Counted from the stretch's first letter, positions 35,519-43,248 are shown. The stretch: DNA of 64,000 bases from Oscillospiraceae bacterium (GCA_020025575.1 JAHHRW010000001.1:1-64000); one strand, 5' to 3'. Numbers and translations: made by a program. Notes: generated from the letters alone by a model not told the origin.

Positions 35519-36610
35519 TTACAGGCCGTTTTGTGTAACACCATGTACCGCCTGTTCGTGGGTAAAGCCTTCGTATTCAAGTTGTCCGATTAGTTTATCC
35601 CTTGAGAAAGGCATGAGCTCTAGATAGGATGCTGCCTTTTTTACAGCCTGTTCATTCCAATCAGCCTCACAGTTATCTACACCGTGTCTAGCTTGTTCCT
35701 CTGTGAACTTCTCAAAGATTAACTGATCATACAAACCTTCATAGGAGAAAGCGGAGATTTCAAGATATCCCTTTGCCGTGTTTACAGCCTGCGCATTCCA
35801 ATCAGCTCCACAATTATCAGCAGCAAATACAGCTACATCATGGGAATAGCCTTCGTATTCTAACTGTTCTACCAAACCGTCATGTGAGAAATTGGTGAAT
35901 GCAAGATATTGATCGGCCTGTTCTAATGCGTTCTTCTGCTCGTTTGTCATACCCGGTTCAGTTGGGGTGCTGGCATCCGGCTCAGTTGGAGTCTTACTAA
36001 ATTCATCAAATCTCTGCAAAATAACTGCGTACTGTGCTCGTGTGCCTCCGTCTTTTGGCGACAGAGTGGTTTTGCTTGTTCCGCTGATGATATTGTTTGC
36101 AACTGACCAAGAAAAAGCATCTTTTGCGTAGGATTCGATATTGCCATAATCACTGTAGCTGGAAATATCAGCACGGGCAGTGGTATCCAGTCCACAGGCA
36201 GCTGCATACTTAAACATGATAGCGACCATCTGATCACGGGTTACAGTTGAGTTTGGAGAAAATGTAGTTGCAGAAGTACCTGCTACAATCTTATTTTCAT
36301 AACACCAAATGACAGCATTTCTATACCAAGAATCACCTACATCAGAGAAGGGATTGTTTCCACTGTGTTGGGGTTTCCCGGCAACGCTATGTAAAACAGT
36401 GACAAGCATTCCTCGGGTCATGGTAGTGTTTGGGGCAAATGTAGTGTCAGAGGTTCCTGACATGAACTTGTGGCTGTATGCATAATCCACATAGGATGCA
36501 TACCAGGCATCGGATGGCACATCCGTAAACGGAAGTGCTGATGCAAAGGCAGATGGAATGATACAAAACAGCATCGCCATTGCTACGAGTAGACTGACAA
36601 TTTTTTTCAT
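35519..36610 (-). CDS. Secreted SLH-domain protein with three Ltp repeats, likely superinfection exclusion factor
   Basis: A 363-residue exported protein. Residues 1-26 are a signal peptide (KKIVSLLVAMAMLFC, cut after AFA). Three S-layer homology domains follow (about 27-205, each with FTDV or FSDV and TRG/TRD motifs), which bind cell-wall polymers. A Pro/Thr linker leads to three 46-residue repeats (about 225-363) with DNCxADWNEQAV, the Ltp (host cell surface-exposed lipoprotein) fold. Ltp of phage TP-J34 blocks DNA entry of other phages from outside the membrane; here the anchor is SLH instead of lipid. The second ATG (36610) has AGGAG at correct spacing. Alternative: a general surface adhesin. 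Confidence 0.85.
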   Translation of the reverse strand: MKKIVSLLVAMAMLFCIIPSAFASALPFTDVPSDAWYASYVDYAYSHKFMSGTSDTTFAPNTTMTRGMLVTVLHSVAGKPQHSGNNPFSDVGDSWYRNAVIWCYENKIVAGTSATTFSPNSTVTRDQMVAIMFKYAAACGLDTTARADISSYSDYGNIESYAKDAFSWSVANNIISGTSKTTLSPKDGGTRAQYAVILQRFDEFSKTPTEPDASTPTEPGMTNEQKNALEQADQYLAFTNFSHDGLVEQLEYEGYSHDVAVFAADNCGADWNAQAVNTAKGYLEISAFSYEGLYDQLIFEKFTEEQARHGVDNCEADWNEQAVKKAASYLELMPFSRDKLIGQLEYEGFTHEQAVHGVTQNGL

Positions 36611-36628
36611 AAACATTCTCCTTTTTAT

Positions 36629-36653
36629 CGTCTCTGGTACATCAACAGAGACG
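36629..36653 (-). promoter_or_regulatory. Leader hairpin of the SLH-Ltp gene
   Basis: A perfect 8-bp stem, CGTCTCTG with CAGAGACG around nine bases, sits in the 5' leader directly upstream of the ribosome binding site. It could affect mRNA stability or translation. Confidence 0.4.
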
Positions 36654-36775
36654 TTGATTACTTTATAAAGTCTGATTAGCTTGCAATATATAATTCAAAC
36701 ATTATCTCTCTCGTATTCAAACGTGACCATATGGCAAGGGGGACCATCCAGATATGCAGAAACTTATTATTTTGC

Positions 36776-37438
36776 TTAAATGACAGCACTGGTAAAAGCG
36801 ACAGCCTTGCCCAGAATGTGGACATTGTTCATTTCTTCACCCCAATAAACGAAGGGGCGATATGTGGGGTTTTCTGGTTCTAGGACAATGTGATCGTCAA
36901 ACAGGCGGACACGCTTTAGAGTAGCCTCCTCATCAATAAGAACCGCTGCAATCTCTCCATTCTCAACGAATTCTTGCCGGCGGATATAGACCACATCTCC
37001 ATCATAAATGCGCGCGTTAATCATAGAGTCCCCTTTGCAGGTCAGAGCAAAGTCGGCATGGACATGCGATGGGAGGTCTACCATGTTGTTGGGGTCCTGC
37101 TGTGCCAGGATTGGATCACCGCAAGCGATAGCACCATACAGAGGGATCTGAGTCATCTTAGGCATAGGGATGATATTGGACGCAGATGCAATAGGAGAAT
37201 CTGAAACACTTGCAAGCCACGCAGATTTATTGGGGAAGTCTGATTTTCCCATAAGATAATCCATATCAACATTGAAATAGTCTGCAATGGTTTCTAATGT
37301 CTCAAAGCCTGGCTCACGTTCACCACGCTCATACATATTAACACTACTCTTTGATAATTTAATCATTTTGGCAAAGTCCGACTGGGAGATTCCGCAAGAA
37401 GTCCGCAGGGATTTAAGCCGATCTGAAAATTTAGCCAT
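36776..37438 (-). CDS. CI/LexA-type phage repressor
   Basis: A 220-residue lysogeny repressor. A helix-turn-helix (about 5-60, ISQSDFAKMIKLSKSSVNMYERGER) precedes an S24 peptidase domain (about 120-215): cleavage site in AIACGDP, catalytic serine in CKGDSMINARI and lysine in EATLKRVRL. RecA-stimulated self-cleavage would induce the prophage. ATG 37438 follows TTGGAGGT. It faces the Cro-like gene across the operators. Confidence 0.93.
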   Translation of the reverse strand: MAKFSDRLKSLRTSCGISQSDFAKMIKLSKSSVNMYERGEREPGFETLETIADYFNVDMDYLMGKSDFPNKSAWLASVSDSPIASASNIIPMPKMTQIPLYGAIACGDPILAQQDPNNMVDLPSHVHADFALTCKGDSMINARIYDGDVVYIRRQEFVENGEIAAVLIDEEATLKRVRLFDDHIVLEPENPTYRPFVYWGEEMNNVHILGKAVAFTSAVI

Positions 37439-37460
37439 AATTATACCTCCAAGTAATCTT

Positions 37461-37602
37461 ATAATACACAAAATGTGAACTTTTAACAATCGACATAATA
37501 CACAAAATGTGCTCGATGATTTAGTGCACTTTTTGTGTTCAATGAAAGTTGACAAAGTTACACATACTGTGTATCATGTTTATACGAGCACAAATAGTGC
37601 AC
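37461..37602. promoter_or_regulatory. Lysogeny switch: two promoters and five operators
   Basis: Rightward promoter: TTGACA 37549-37554, TATCAT 37572-37577, 17-base spacing. Leftward promoter: minus-strand TTGTTA (37484-37489), TATTAT (37461-37466), 17-base spacing. Related operator half-sites of the CACAAA/TTTGTG and GTGCAC type occur at 37465-37480, 37499-37514, 37524-37540, 37559-37573 (perfect TACACA-TAC-TGTGTA) and 37586-37602. One sits between -35 and -10 of each promoter, so the repressor can shut both. Confidence 0.8.
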
Positions 37603-37618
37603 GAAAGGAGGATTGACC

Positions 37619-37810
37619 ATGAGTGTTGGAATGAAGCTTAGAGCGTTGCGCGGTAAAAAAACGCAGCAAAAGGTGGCACAAGACCTTGGAATCAGCAAGT
37701 CTGCTTGGGCTATGTATGAAAAAAACGAAAGGGTTCCGAGAGATGAAGTAAAGATCCGTATCGCTAAGTATTTCAACGAATCAGTAGGGTCTATTTTTTA
37801 TAGCGATTAA
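37619..37810 (+). CDS. Cro-like helix-turn-helix regulator
   Basis: A 63-residue protein that is nearly all helix-turn-helix (KTQQKVAQDLGISKSAWAMYE). AAAGGAGG is nine bases before ATG 37619. It is first in the rightward operon, opposite the CI-like gene, and probably competes for the same operators to favour lytic growth. Confidence 0.88.
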   Translation: MSVGMKLRALRGKKTQQKVAQDLGISKSAWAMYEKNERVPRDEVKIRIAKYFNESVGSIFYSD

Positions 37811-37827
37811 GTGCACTATATGTACTC
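37811..37827. promoter_or_regulatory. Sixth operator, downstream of cro
   Basis: GTGCACTATATGTACTC matches the operator pattern of 37586-37602 (reverse complement GTGCACTATTTGTGCTC) and lies directly after the cro stop. It could act as an auxiliary site for looping or as a roadblock. Confidence 0.5.
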
Positions 37828-37888
37828 GATTGCGAAATGGAGGATAAGCTGCTGAGGGTATATCGGATGGTATGGGAGGTAAGTGGCA

Positions 37889-38032
37889 ATGGTTGGAGAA
37901 ATCAACATTGAACGGTTAATGCAAGAACTCTCTGAGATTATGTCAGAGAAATACGGTGCCAAGATCACTTTTACAGCTATACGGAAAGAAGAATTGGAAA
38001 ATCAACCTAAATACGCAGTAACAGGTTGCTGA
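37889..38032 (+). CDS. Small early phage protein (47 residues)
   Basis: ATG 37889 follows GGGAGGTAAG. The 47 residues form a mostly helical acidic chain ending AVTGC. No family recognised. It was found by reading the gap after cro. Confidence 0.55.
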   Translation: MVGEINIERLMQELSEIMSEKYGAKITFTAIRKEELENQPKYAVTGC

Positions 38033-38055
38033 CGGGGGAAAAGGAGGTCTGATTC

Positions 38056-38346
38056 ATGAAAGATGGATTGTACATAGGCGAGGATAAGAATACCGCTCCC
38101 CAAGAACGGGAAGCGGTATTAAGACAGCAGTATGCGAAACGCATACGATTTCTTGCCGATAGACCTATAATGCCAAGCAAAAACGACGGTTTAGGACTAT
38201 CGGTAAATACATTGAGAAAGTTAGACGTTCAGCGCCCAAAACGTACTAAGTGTAATTTACCTGCAAGGCTGCATTTATCCAATCGTACAAGAGTGTACCT
38301 GAGGAATTATGCAAATGTGAATTGCTTACTTAAACTTCATTTCTAG
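38056..38346 (+). CDS. Early phage protein, basic (96 residues)
   Basis: AAAAGGAGG precedes ATG 38056. The N terminus is acidic, the middle and end are Arg/Lys-rich with no membrane segment, which could suit nucleic acid binding. No family recognised. Its last 21 bases overlap the end of the minus-strand gene that follows. Confidence 0.6.
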   Translation: MKDGLYIGEDKNTAPQEREAVLRQQYAKRIRFLADRPIMPSKNDGLGLSVNTLRKLDVQRPKRTKCNLPARLHLSNRTRVYLRNYANVNCLLKLHF

Positions 38347-38697
38347 TTCATCACATAAATTATCGAAATATGGGTAAAGCCGATTGTATGTGAAAAGATG
38401 CTGGGTTAATTCATTTTTCCATTTGTCATCAATGATGGACGTTGAAAGATACTCATTAGGTATACCAGTAAGGAAATCCAAAGCTGCACCTATAGCATCA
38501 CAGATAAGAAACATCTCCTCCGCACTATAGGTTGGAATGTGGGCAAGAAGTTTATTTATGATACATTCGCATACGAACTGATTATGCGCAATCTCGTCTG
38601 GACTCCCAATGTTGGCACTAGCAACAAGAGGTAAAGCAGCAATTATTGCATCAAAATCATTGCGGGTTAATTTGAAATTGTTATTCGCATGGTTCAA
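38326..38697 (-). CDS. Minus-strand hypothetical protein among early genes
   Basis: A 123-residue, helical, acidic protein. The best start is TTG 38697, eight bases after AGGAGG; the frame extends to 38745 upstream of that site. It is the only minus-strand gene inside the rightward early operon, so it could be expressed in the lysogen. No family is recognised. Confidence 0.65.
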   Translation of the reverse strand: MNHANNNFKLTRNDFDAIIAALPLVASANIGSPDEIAHNQFVCECIINKLLAHIPTYSAEEMFLICDAIGAALDFLTGIPNEYLSTSIIDDKWKNELTQHLFTYNRLYPYFDNLCDELEMKFK

Positions 38698-38773
38698 TTT
38701 AATCACCTCCTCCCGACATGATTCTATCAAAAGAGGCGGGGGCATTCAAGTAAGAACATGAAAGAAGTCAACC

Positions 38774-38938
38774 ATGATCGAAAGCAAGAAACCGCATATC
38801 AAGGTATTGGTCGATTGTAGTGAGTTGGATACTGCAATAGAAAAAGTGAATCGACTGGCTGAGCTTTTGCGAGAAGCTTCAGACATTATCGATTCGCTTT
38901 CAGATAAGAAGGATGTAAGTATACGAGTTGATTTTTAA
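38774..38938 (+). CDS. Small coiled-coil phage protein (54 residues)
   Basis: ATG 38774 with a weak AAAGAAG site upstream. One beta strand is followed by a leucine-rich heptad helix (ELDTAIEKVNRLAELLREA). Such short proteins are common in Clostridia prophages; role unknown. Confidence 0.6.
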   Translation: MIESKKPHIKVLVDCSELDTAIEKVNRLAELLREASDIIDSLSDKKDVSIRVDF

Positions 38939-38988
38939 CCACTCAATTGCTCTAAAGAAACTGTGAAGCAGAATAGGGGGTGTTGGGT

Positions 38989-39075
38989 TTGAACGGAAAG
39001 GAATTAATATCGGTGCTGGTAATGGCTGGATTTGTTTTTGTTTTAATGTATTTCATTAACAGTGCACTATTCTGA
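38989..39075 (+). CDS. Possible single-pass membrane peptide (28 residues)
   Basis: TTG 38989 follows TAGGGGGTG. The 28 residues are one hydrophobic helix with a charged N terminus. Small size and TTG start leave doubt. Confidence 0.35.
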   Translation: MNGKELISVLVMAGFVFVLMYFINSALF

Positions 39076-39134
39076 TTTGCACAACCAGTCAATGAATTTT
39101 TGAAATAACATATCTAGGAAGAAGGCAATTGTTG

Positions 39135-39368
39135 ATGAACATACAAGAAGCAACTAAGAAAGCCGTGGAGTGTGGCGGTTATATCGTACCTAAAAAATGG
39201 GCCGGTAGAATTAAAATCCGGCCAACCAACTCTTCTAATTGTTGTCTTGTGTATAGTAAAAACCATGCCCCATGCCCACGGTGGGAGCCAGATGCAGAGG
39301 ATTTAATGGCAGACGACTGGACTGTCACTACCACGGAAGGATGGCCCGAAGATGTTCCAGGTGACTGA
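39135..39368 (+). CDS. DUF2829/Tad2-like protein, candidate anti-Thoeris factor
   Basis: A 77-residue single domain: MNIQEATKKAVECGGYI, a central KIRPTNSSNCC strand and the closing CPRWEPDAEDLMADDW. The W-x-P-x-x-x-DL-A-DW end is the hallmark of DUF2829, the family of Tad2, which sequesters the cyclic ADP-ribose signal made by Thoeris ThsB. ATG 39135 follows an AGGAAGAAGG site. A second, longer family member lies 0.8 kb downstream. Assignment by motif; activity is inferred. Confidence 0.75.
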   Translation: MNIQEATKKAVECGGYIVPKKWAGRIKIRPTNSSNCCLVYSKNHAPCPRWEPDAEDLMADDWTVTTTEGWPEDVPGD

Positions 39369-39525
39369 AAAATGCGCTGATTCCATCTTTGAAACGATTT
39401 TCCATGTATATGATTGCATTATCCCTTTTAAAGCTACATCTGGATCCGAAGGTGGTATTAAGGTTTCTTGGATATTCGGAGAAAGAAATCAAGCAAATAG
39501 CATCCTGACCCTTTTAGAAATTTAG
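39352..39525 (+). CDS. Small phage protein overlapping the Tad2-like gene
   Basis: ATG 39352 lies inside the end of the previous gene, 11 bases after GGAAGG. The 57 residues contain a FETIFHVYDCIIPF strand-rich part and a C-terminal helix. No family recognised. Confidence 0.45.
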   Translation: MFQVTEKCADSIFETIFHVYDCIIPFKATSGSEGGIKVSWIFGERNQANSILTLLEI

Positions 39526-39549
39526 AAACCATGAAAGGAGGACTGATTC

Positions 39550-39828
39550 ATGGAAGAACATGAATATGTCAATCTGCTGCTGGTTGAAGGGCCAACTGAG
39601 GACTACATGGCGGTGTGTCCGTATGAAATTGACGTGCACGAGGGCGATGTGGTAGAGCTGGCCGCAGGTGCAGCAGTCAGAGGAATCGTTTTGGAAAAGC
39701 TTGCAGCCCACAGAAACGGGGCCGTATTAAAAATGATTCGGCGAATGGTCGGAGAACCCGAGGGAGTGGCAGCTGTATACCGGAAGACGTGGGAGGATGA
39801 TCACAATGAAGATCAGGACTGTGATTAA
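39550..39828 (+). CDS. Acidic phage protein (92 residues)
   Basis: GAAAGGAGG precedes ATG 39550. The chain looks like a small beta barrel (DVHEGDVVELAAG, VRGIVLEKL) with an acidic tail. It overlaps the next gene, which starts at 39806. No family recognised. Confidence 0.7.
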   Translation: MEEHEYVNLLLVEGPTEDYMAVCPYEIDVHEGDVVELAAGAAVRGIVLEKLAAHRNGAVLKMIRRMVGEPEGVAAVYRKTWEDDHNEDQDCD

Positions 39829-40099
39829 GCTCCCGGGACACAAGCCGGCGGTAATGCTGATGGAAAACAGCCTTGAAAGCTTTCAGAAGTTTGTGGGCGG
39901 CAAGATTGAAACGGTAATGTTTTTCTCTGACTGCTCTGTGATCTGCAATGAGGAATGGAGATACCTGGGCATGAAAAAGAATATGAAACTTCTGGGCGTT
40001 GAATTTGGCGGCCCTGTGATTTTGGTGGGAACAGCCGGGGAAGAATTTGACAGCCTGACCGAGGAGCAGGCCCAGCGGATTATGAGAATGATTAAATAA
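39806..40099 (+). CDS. DUF3846-like phage protein
   Basis: A 97-residue protein whose layout (IKLPGHKPAV, then LESFQKFVGGKIETV, then CSVICNEEWRYLG, then a C-terminal TAGEEFDSLTEEQ) fits the DUF3846 family of phage and plasmid proteins of unknown function. ATG 39806 is nine bases from GGGAGG; an earlier ATG at 39797 touches the site. Confidence 0.72.
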   Translation: MKIRTVIKLPGHKPAVMLMENSLESFQKFVGGKIETVMFFSDCSVICNEEWRYLGMKKNMKLLGVEFGGPVILVGTAGEEFDSLTEEQAQRIMRMIK

Positions 40100-40122
40100 A
40101 CATCATTTAGGAGGAATGAATC

Positions 40123-40599
40123 ATGAAACAGTATATGGAAACCAAGATCGTAAAGGCGGAACCAGCTACAAGGTATGAACTGCCCAATGGGGCTGTGTTG
40201 ATCCAGCCGGACAGCGACAAGCGTGTATTTGCCTTGGATTACAGAACAATTGAGGAAAGAGGATATGAGCTGCACCATGCAGATGGCAGCAAAAGCTGGT
40301 GTCCCAAAGCTGAATTTGAGAAGGCCTATTTCCAAACCGATCGCATGAGCTTTGGTCAGGCGATTGAGGCTGCAAAGGTGGGCAAGAAGATTGCCCGGAT
40401 GGGTTGGAATGGGAAAAGCCAGTACATTGAGCTTGCATACGGCATTTCCTACAAGAATCACGGCGGTGACATCGTGAACTGCGATCATGAGGCCATTGGC
40501 AACCGGGCATTTGCTTTTGTTGGGGCATCCGGCGTGCAGCTGGGGTGGCTTGCATCTCAGGCAGATATGTTGGCAGAAGATTGGTACATCGTGGAGTGA
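40123..40599 (+). CDS. Tad2-family (DUF2829) protein with extra N-terminal domain
   Basis: A 158-residue two-part protein. Residues 1-73 form a separate domain seen in other Firmicute phage proteins (start KQYMETKIVKAEPATR, later SWCPKAEFEKAYFQTD). Residues 75-158 are a clear DUF2829 domain: MSFGQAIEAAKVGKKIARMGW, NGKSQYIEL, and the final GWLASQADMLAEDWYIVE. Tad2 proteins bind and hide Thoeris signal molecules. TTAGGAGGA precedes the ATG. The fused N-terminal part may modify target range; its role is unknown. Confidence 0.85.
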   Translation: MKQYMETKIVKAEPATRYELPNGAVLIQPDSDKRVFALDYRTIEERGYELHHADGSKSWCPKAEFEKAYFQTDRMSFGQAIEAAKVGKKIARMGWNGKSQYIELAYGISYKNHGGDIVNCDHEAIGNRAFAFVGASGVQLGWLASQADMLAEDWYIVE

Positions 40600-40857
40600 T
40601 TTGCAAAACAAACCACCCGGGGCATCCCGGGTGGAGCATATGGGCAGTAGGTGCTTTAGGAAGCACACCCGCATGCACAGCGGGAGGCAGCTGAGTTCGA
40701 ATCCGGCACTGCCATCCACACGGACACGCTGTCCGTGGCATATTGGTTCTCCTTGCTGAACTGTCCGGGGTTTAGCCATGACCGGATGGATCAGCGCCTG
40801 GGGGACTCGGCAAAGGGTCACTCGGGTTTCCAAAGTTAAAAAGTAAGGAGTGAGGTT
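40600..40857 (+). ncRNA. Structured noncoding locus between early genes
   Basis: This 258-base gap has no supported gene but three consecutive folds: a 9-bp hairpin CCACCCGGG/CCCGGGTGG (40613-40634), a tRNA-like element (40642-40718) and an 8-bp hairpin CACGGACA/TGTCCGTG (40719-40737). GC content is higher than in the neighbours. No promoter or T-run terminator is evident, so it is probably transcribed with the early operon. Confidence 0.5.
40642..40718 (+). ncRNA. tRNA-like element, anticodon loop GCA
   Basis: Acceptor arms GGGCAGT and ACTGCCA pair over six bases and end TCCA. A D-arm stem GTGC/GCAC and a perfect anticodon stem CCCGC/GCGGG with loop ATGCACA (GCA, cysteine) are present. The T loop TTCGAAT is canonical, but its stem (CTGAG/CCGGC) pairs poorly, and T8 and A14 are absent. 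It is more likely a tRNA mimic or decayed tRNA than a working tRNA-Cys. Confidence 0.5.
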
Positions 40858-41064
40858 ATGGCAAAGAGTAAGACAACATTCGATGCCTACGATGCAAAGT
40901 ACACTGCAAACTGGATGAGAAAGTGCGTTGCGATGGATCGTGGAGAAATGTCAGAGAAATGCAAGTATTGTCCCTGCGCTGGGGACGATTGCATCAATCG
41001 TATTATGACAAAGGCCGCGGGTTTGCTGGAGGATGCAGCAAGAAAGGAAGGTATTGTGATATGA
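40858..41064 (+). CDS. Small cysteine-rich phage protein (68 residues)
   Basis: AAGGAGTGAGGTT precedes the ATG. Cysteines in CKYCPCAGDDC suggest a metal site. It overlaps the next gene start by four bases. No family recognised. Confidence 0.65.
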   Translation: MAKSKTTFDAYDAKYTANWMRKCVAMDRGEMSEKCKYCPCAGDDCINRIMTKAAGLLEDAARKEGIVI

Positions 41065-41435
41065 ATGCATTAGTCGTTTGCAAAATGTCTGTTGTCGATG
41101 AGGAAAAACAGACCGAGGAAATGCTAGAAGAGCTGAACCGGCAAGCCCGACAGAATCGCCAATACGCAGAAATGGAGATTCAAATGCGCAGGAGAGCAGC
41201 TGAAATGTATGCCAATAAAAGACAGTCCAAAAGGAAGTGGGTTGCTGTGAAGCATGTCTGTTTCTGCACGTTATGCACAGCAGCGCTGTACGGATTTGAG
41301 GGAATCGGTTTACCACATTTCATTGCCCTTCCGGGAATGTTGACATTTGGGGCATTCGCAACAGCTGTTGCCGTAACGGATATCGCTGACGGTGTGCGTT
41401 CCTGGAGGATAAAAAGGAAGGTGAATCGAAAATGA
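41061..41435 (+). CDS. Phage membrane protein with coiled coil
   Basis: A 124-residue protein. Residues 15-60 form a charged coiled coil (EEMLEELNRQARQNRQ), followed by two hydrophobic helices (about 68-110) and a basic tail. ATG 41061 overlaps the previous stop and follows AGGAAGG. Function unknown. Confidence 0.65.
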   Translation: MNALVVCKMSVVDEEKQTEEMLEELNRQARQNRQYAEMEIQMRRRAAEMYANKRQSKRKWVAVKHVCFCTLCTAALYGFEGIGLPHFIALPGMLTFGAFATAVAVTDIADGVRSWRIKRKVNRK

Positions 41436-41569
41436 TTCTGAATGGGTATAAAAGAACCACCGCCCCATCCGTGGAAAGATCTGGAGCGGTGGCCAAAGCA
41501 ATATAAGATAATGCTATATGTGTATTATAGCACACGTTCCAATCAGAGGCAAGAAAGGAAGAATCCAAA

Positions 41570-43003
41570 ATGAATGAAGTAGAAAATCTGGTTTACATCG
41601 AAATCGGGAATCTGCACGAGCACCCGGCAAACCCCCGGAAGGATGTGGGGGATGTATCGGAGCTGGCAGAAAGCATCAAGGTCAACGGCGTACTGCAGAA
41701 CCTGACTGTGGTGCCCTATTACTCCCAGGTACATAAGCGGGAAATAGAGGGGCTGTACACGGTGATTATTGGTCACCGGAGATTGGCGGCCTGCAAAAAG
41801 GCAGGAATCGAAAAGGTGCCCTGCGTGATAGCCCACATGACAGACCAGGAACAGGTGCGCACCATGATGATCGAGAACATGCAGCGCTCCGATTTAACGT
41901 TGCTGGAAGAGGCAGACGGGTTCCAGATGATGCTTGACATGGGCGAATCTGTCAGCTCTATTGCAGAGCAGACTGGCATCTCTGAAAGTACAGTTCGCCG
42001 GCGGCTCAGTCTCACGAAGCTGGATCGGAACGAGATGAAAAAGGCTCAGGAGCGTGGCGCCACATTGCAGGACTACGCAAAGCTGGATCAGGTCAAGGAC
42101 CCCGAAACAAAAAACAAGGTGCTGGGCTACATCGGCACGGCTGATTTTAACCAGAAGCTGCAGACCGCTGTCCGGGAGGAAAAAGACAGGGAGTGGTTTG
42201 AGCATATCGTTGAGCAGTTCCGGGAATCCGGATGGTGTCAGGAGATCGATGCAACGGAGCGGAACACGCTGAAAGGTTCTACCATTGAATACCAAAGGAA
42301 CTATAGCGCAATGAATAAGTATGCGTTGGCGAAGCCAGCGGACGCAGACCGGGTGCAGTATTACTACTTTATCGGAAAAACTCAGGTGGATCTGTACCGA
42401 ACCAAGACCGCTGAGGAAGCACCAATATCGCAGGAGGAACAACGCCGGCGACAGCTGAAAGAAAGGTTGGATACCATTATTGAGGAACTGGAATATCAGG
42501 ATCAGGACTTCAGGGATCTGCGGGAGACGTTCATTGAAGAGTTCAGTGCCTTTAATCGGTACCGGGAGGAGATACAGGCTTTTGCGGTGAAAGCAATGCT
42601 TTATCGTTTGGATGGCGGTTATCATTACTTCGACATGGAAGAACTGGCAGGAATGCTGGAAATTGCGTGTACGGAAGATGAAAAACTGGAGCCGAAGCAG
42701 CTGAATGAACAGCTTTGGAAGTGCCCGGAAAAGGTGCTGCTTTGCCTGGCATATATCCTGTTAGAGGATGGACGTAATAGTTGGTGGAGAAGAGAATGGA
42801 ATAGTTCGATTCGTGCTTGTGTACCGGTGTATGAACCTAATAAGAAGTTGGATCTGCTGTATGTCTGTCTGAAAAGTCTGGGATATGAGATGTCATCGGA
42901 AGAACAGTCTGCATCCGGCGGCGGCTGTATGCAGTTTGTGGAAGCCCAGAAGCTGATCGAGCAGTACAAAGAAGAACAGGAGAAAGCGGGTGCGCAGTTA
43001 TGA
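41570..43003 (+). CDS. ParB/Spo0J-like nuclease-domain protein
   Basis: A 477-residue protein. The N-terminal ParB domain (about 8-110) shows HPANPRKDVGD, ESIKVNGVLQNLTV, GHRRLAA and ENMQRSDLT; a helix-turn-helix (SVSSIAEQTGISESTVRRRLS, about 127-147) follows. The C-terminal 300 residues are acidic and helical, of no known family. Phage ParB-like proteins bind DNA and can act as CTP switches or nucleases, here perhaps in replication or plasmid-like control. AAAGGAAG lies before the ATG. Confidence 0.85.
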   Translation: MNEVENLVYIEIGNLHEHPANPRKDVGDVSELAESIKVNGVLQNLTVVPYYSQVHKREIEGLYTVIIGHRRLAACKKAGIEKVPCVIAHMTDQEQVRTMMIENMQRSDLTLLEEADGFQMMLDMGESVSSIAEQTGISESTVRRRLSLTKLDRNEMKKAQERGATLQDYAKLDQVKDPETKNKVLGYIGTADFNQKLQTAVREEKDREWFEHIVEQFRESGWCQEIDATERNTLKGSTIEYQRNYSAMNKYALAKPADADRVQYYYFIGKTQVDLYRTKTAEEAPISQEEQRRRQLKERLDTIIEELEYQDQDFRDLRETFIEEFSAFNRYREEIQAFAVKAMLYRLDGGYHYFDMEELAGMLEIACTEDEKLEPKQLNEQLWKCPEKVLLCLAYILLEDGRNSWWRREWNSSIRACVPVYEPNKKLDLLYVCLKSLGYEMSSEEQSASGGGCMQFVEAQKLIEQYKEEQEKAGAQL

Positions 43004-43230
43004 GTGTACAGGTAAATGATTGTTATATGGTACAGCCTGCCTTTTGCGGCAGGCAGGAGGATTCTTCCAAAGCAATCAAGGGCAGGGTCATAGAGATCCA
43101 CACGAAAGGCAGATTTGCAGTGCTGGAATTTGACGGGGTTTGGGGTAAGGTCCGGGAGTGCTTTGCCCTGGAAGATCTGAAACCGGAAATGAAGGTCGTG
43201 GAAAGGAAAAGGCATCATGGGAAAAGGTAG
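43000..43230 (+). CDS. Small phage protein (76 residues)
   Basis: ATG overlaps the ParB-like stop (ATGA). The chain is a likely small beta barrel (KGRVIEIHTKGRFAVLEFDG) with a basic end. No family recognised. Confidence 0.65.
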   Translation: MSVQVNDCYMVQPAFCGRQEDSSKAIKGRVIEIHTKGRFAVLEFDGVWGKVRECFALEDLKPEMKVVERKRHHGKR

Positions 43231-43248
43231 TAAGGAGGATGATGATAA

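Noticed and set aside
37461..37827. CRISPR array
   Set aside because: The repeats are short, variable, palindromic and irregularly spaced across promoters; they are operators.
40642..40718. Functional tRNA-Cys
   Set aside because: The T stem has three mismatches and T8 and A14 are missing, so it is listed as tRNA-like only.
39883..40833. Minus-strand 316-codon frame over DUF3846, Tad2 and the structured locus
   Set aside because: Opposite strong plus-strand genes with good starts; cysteine- and proline-rich random-looking composition.
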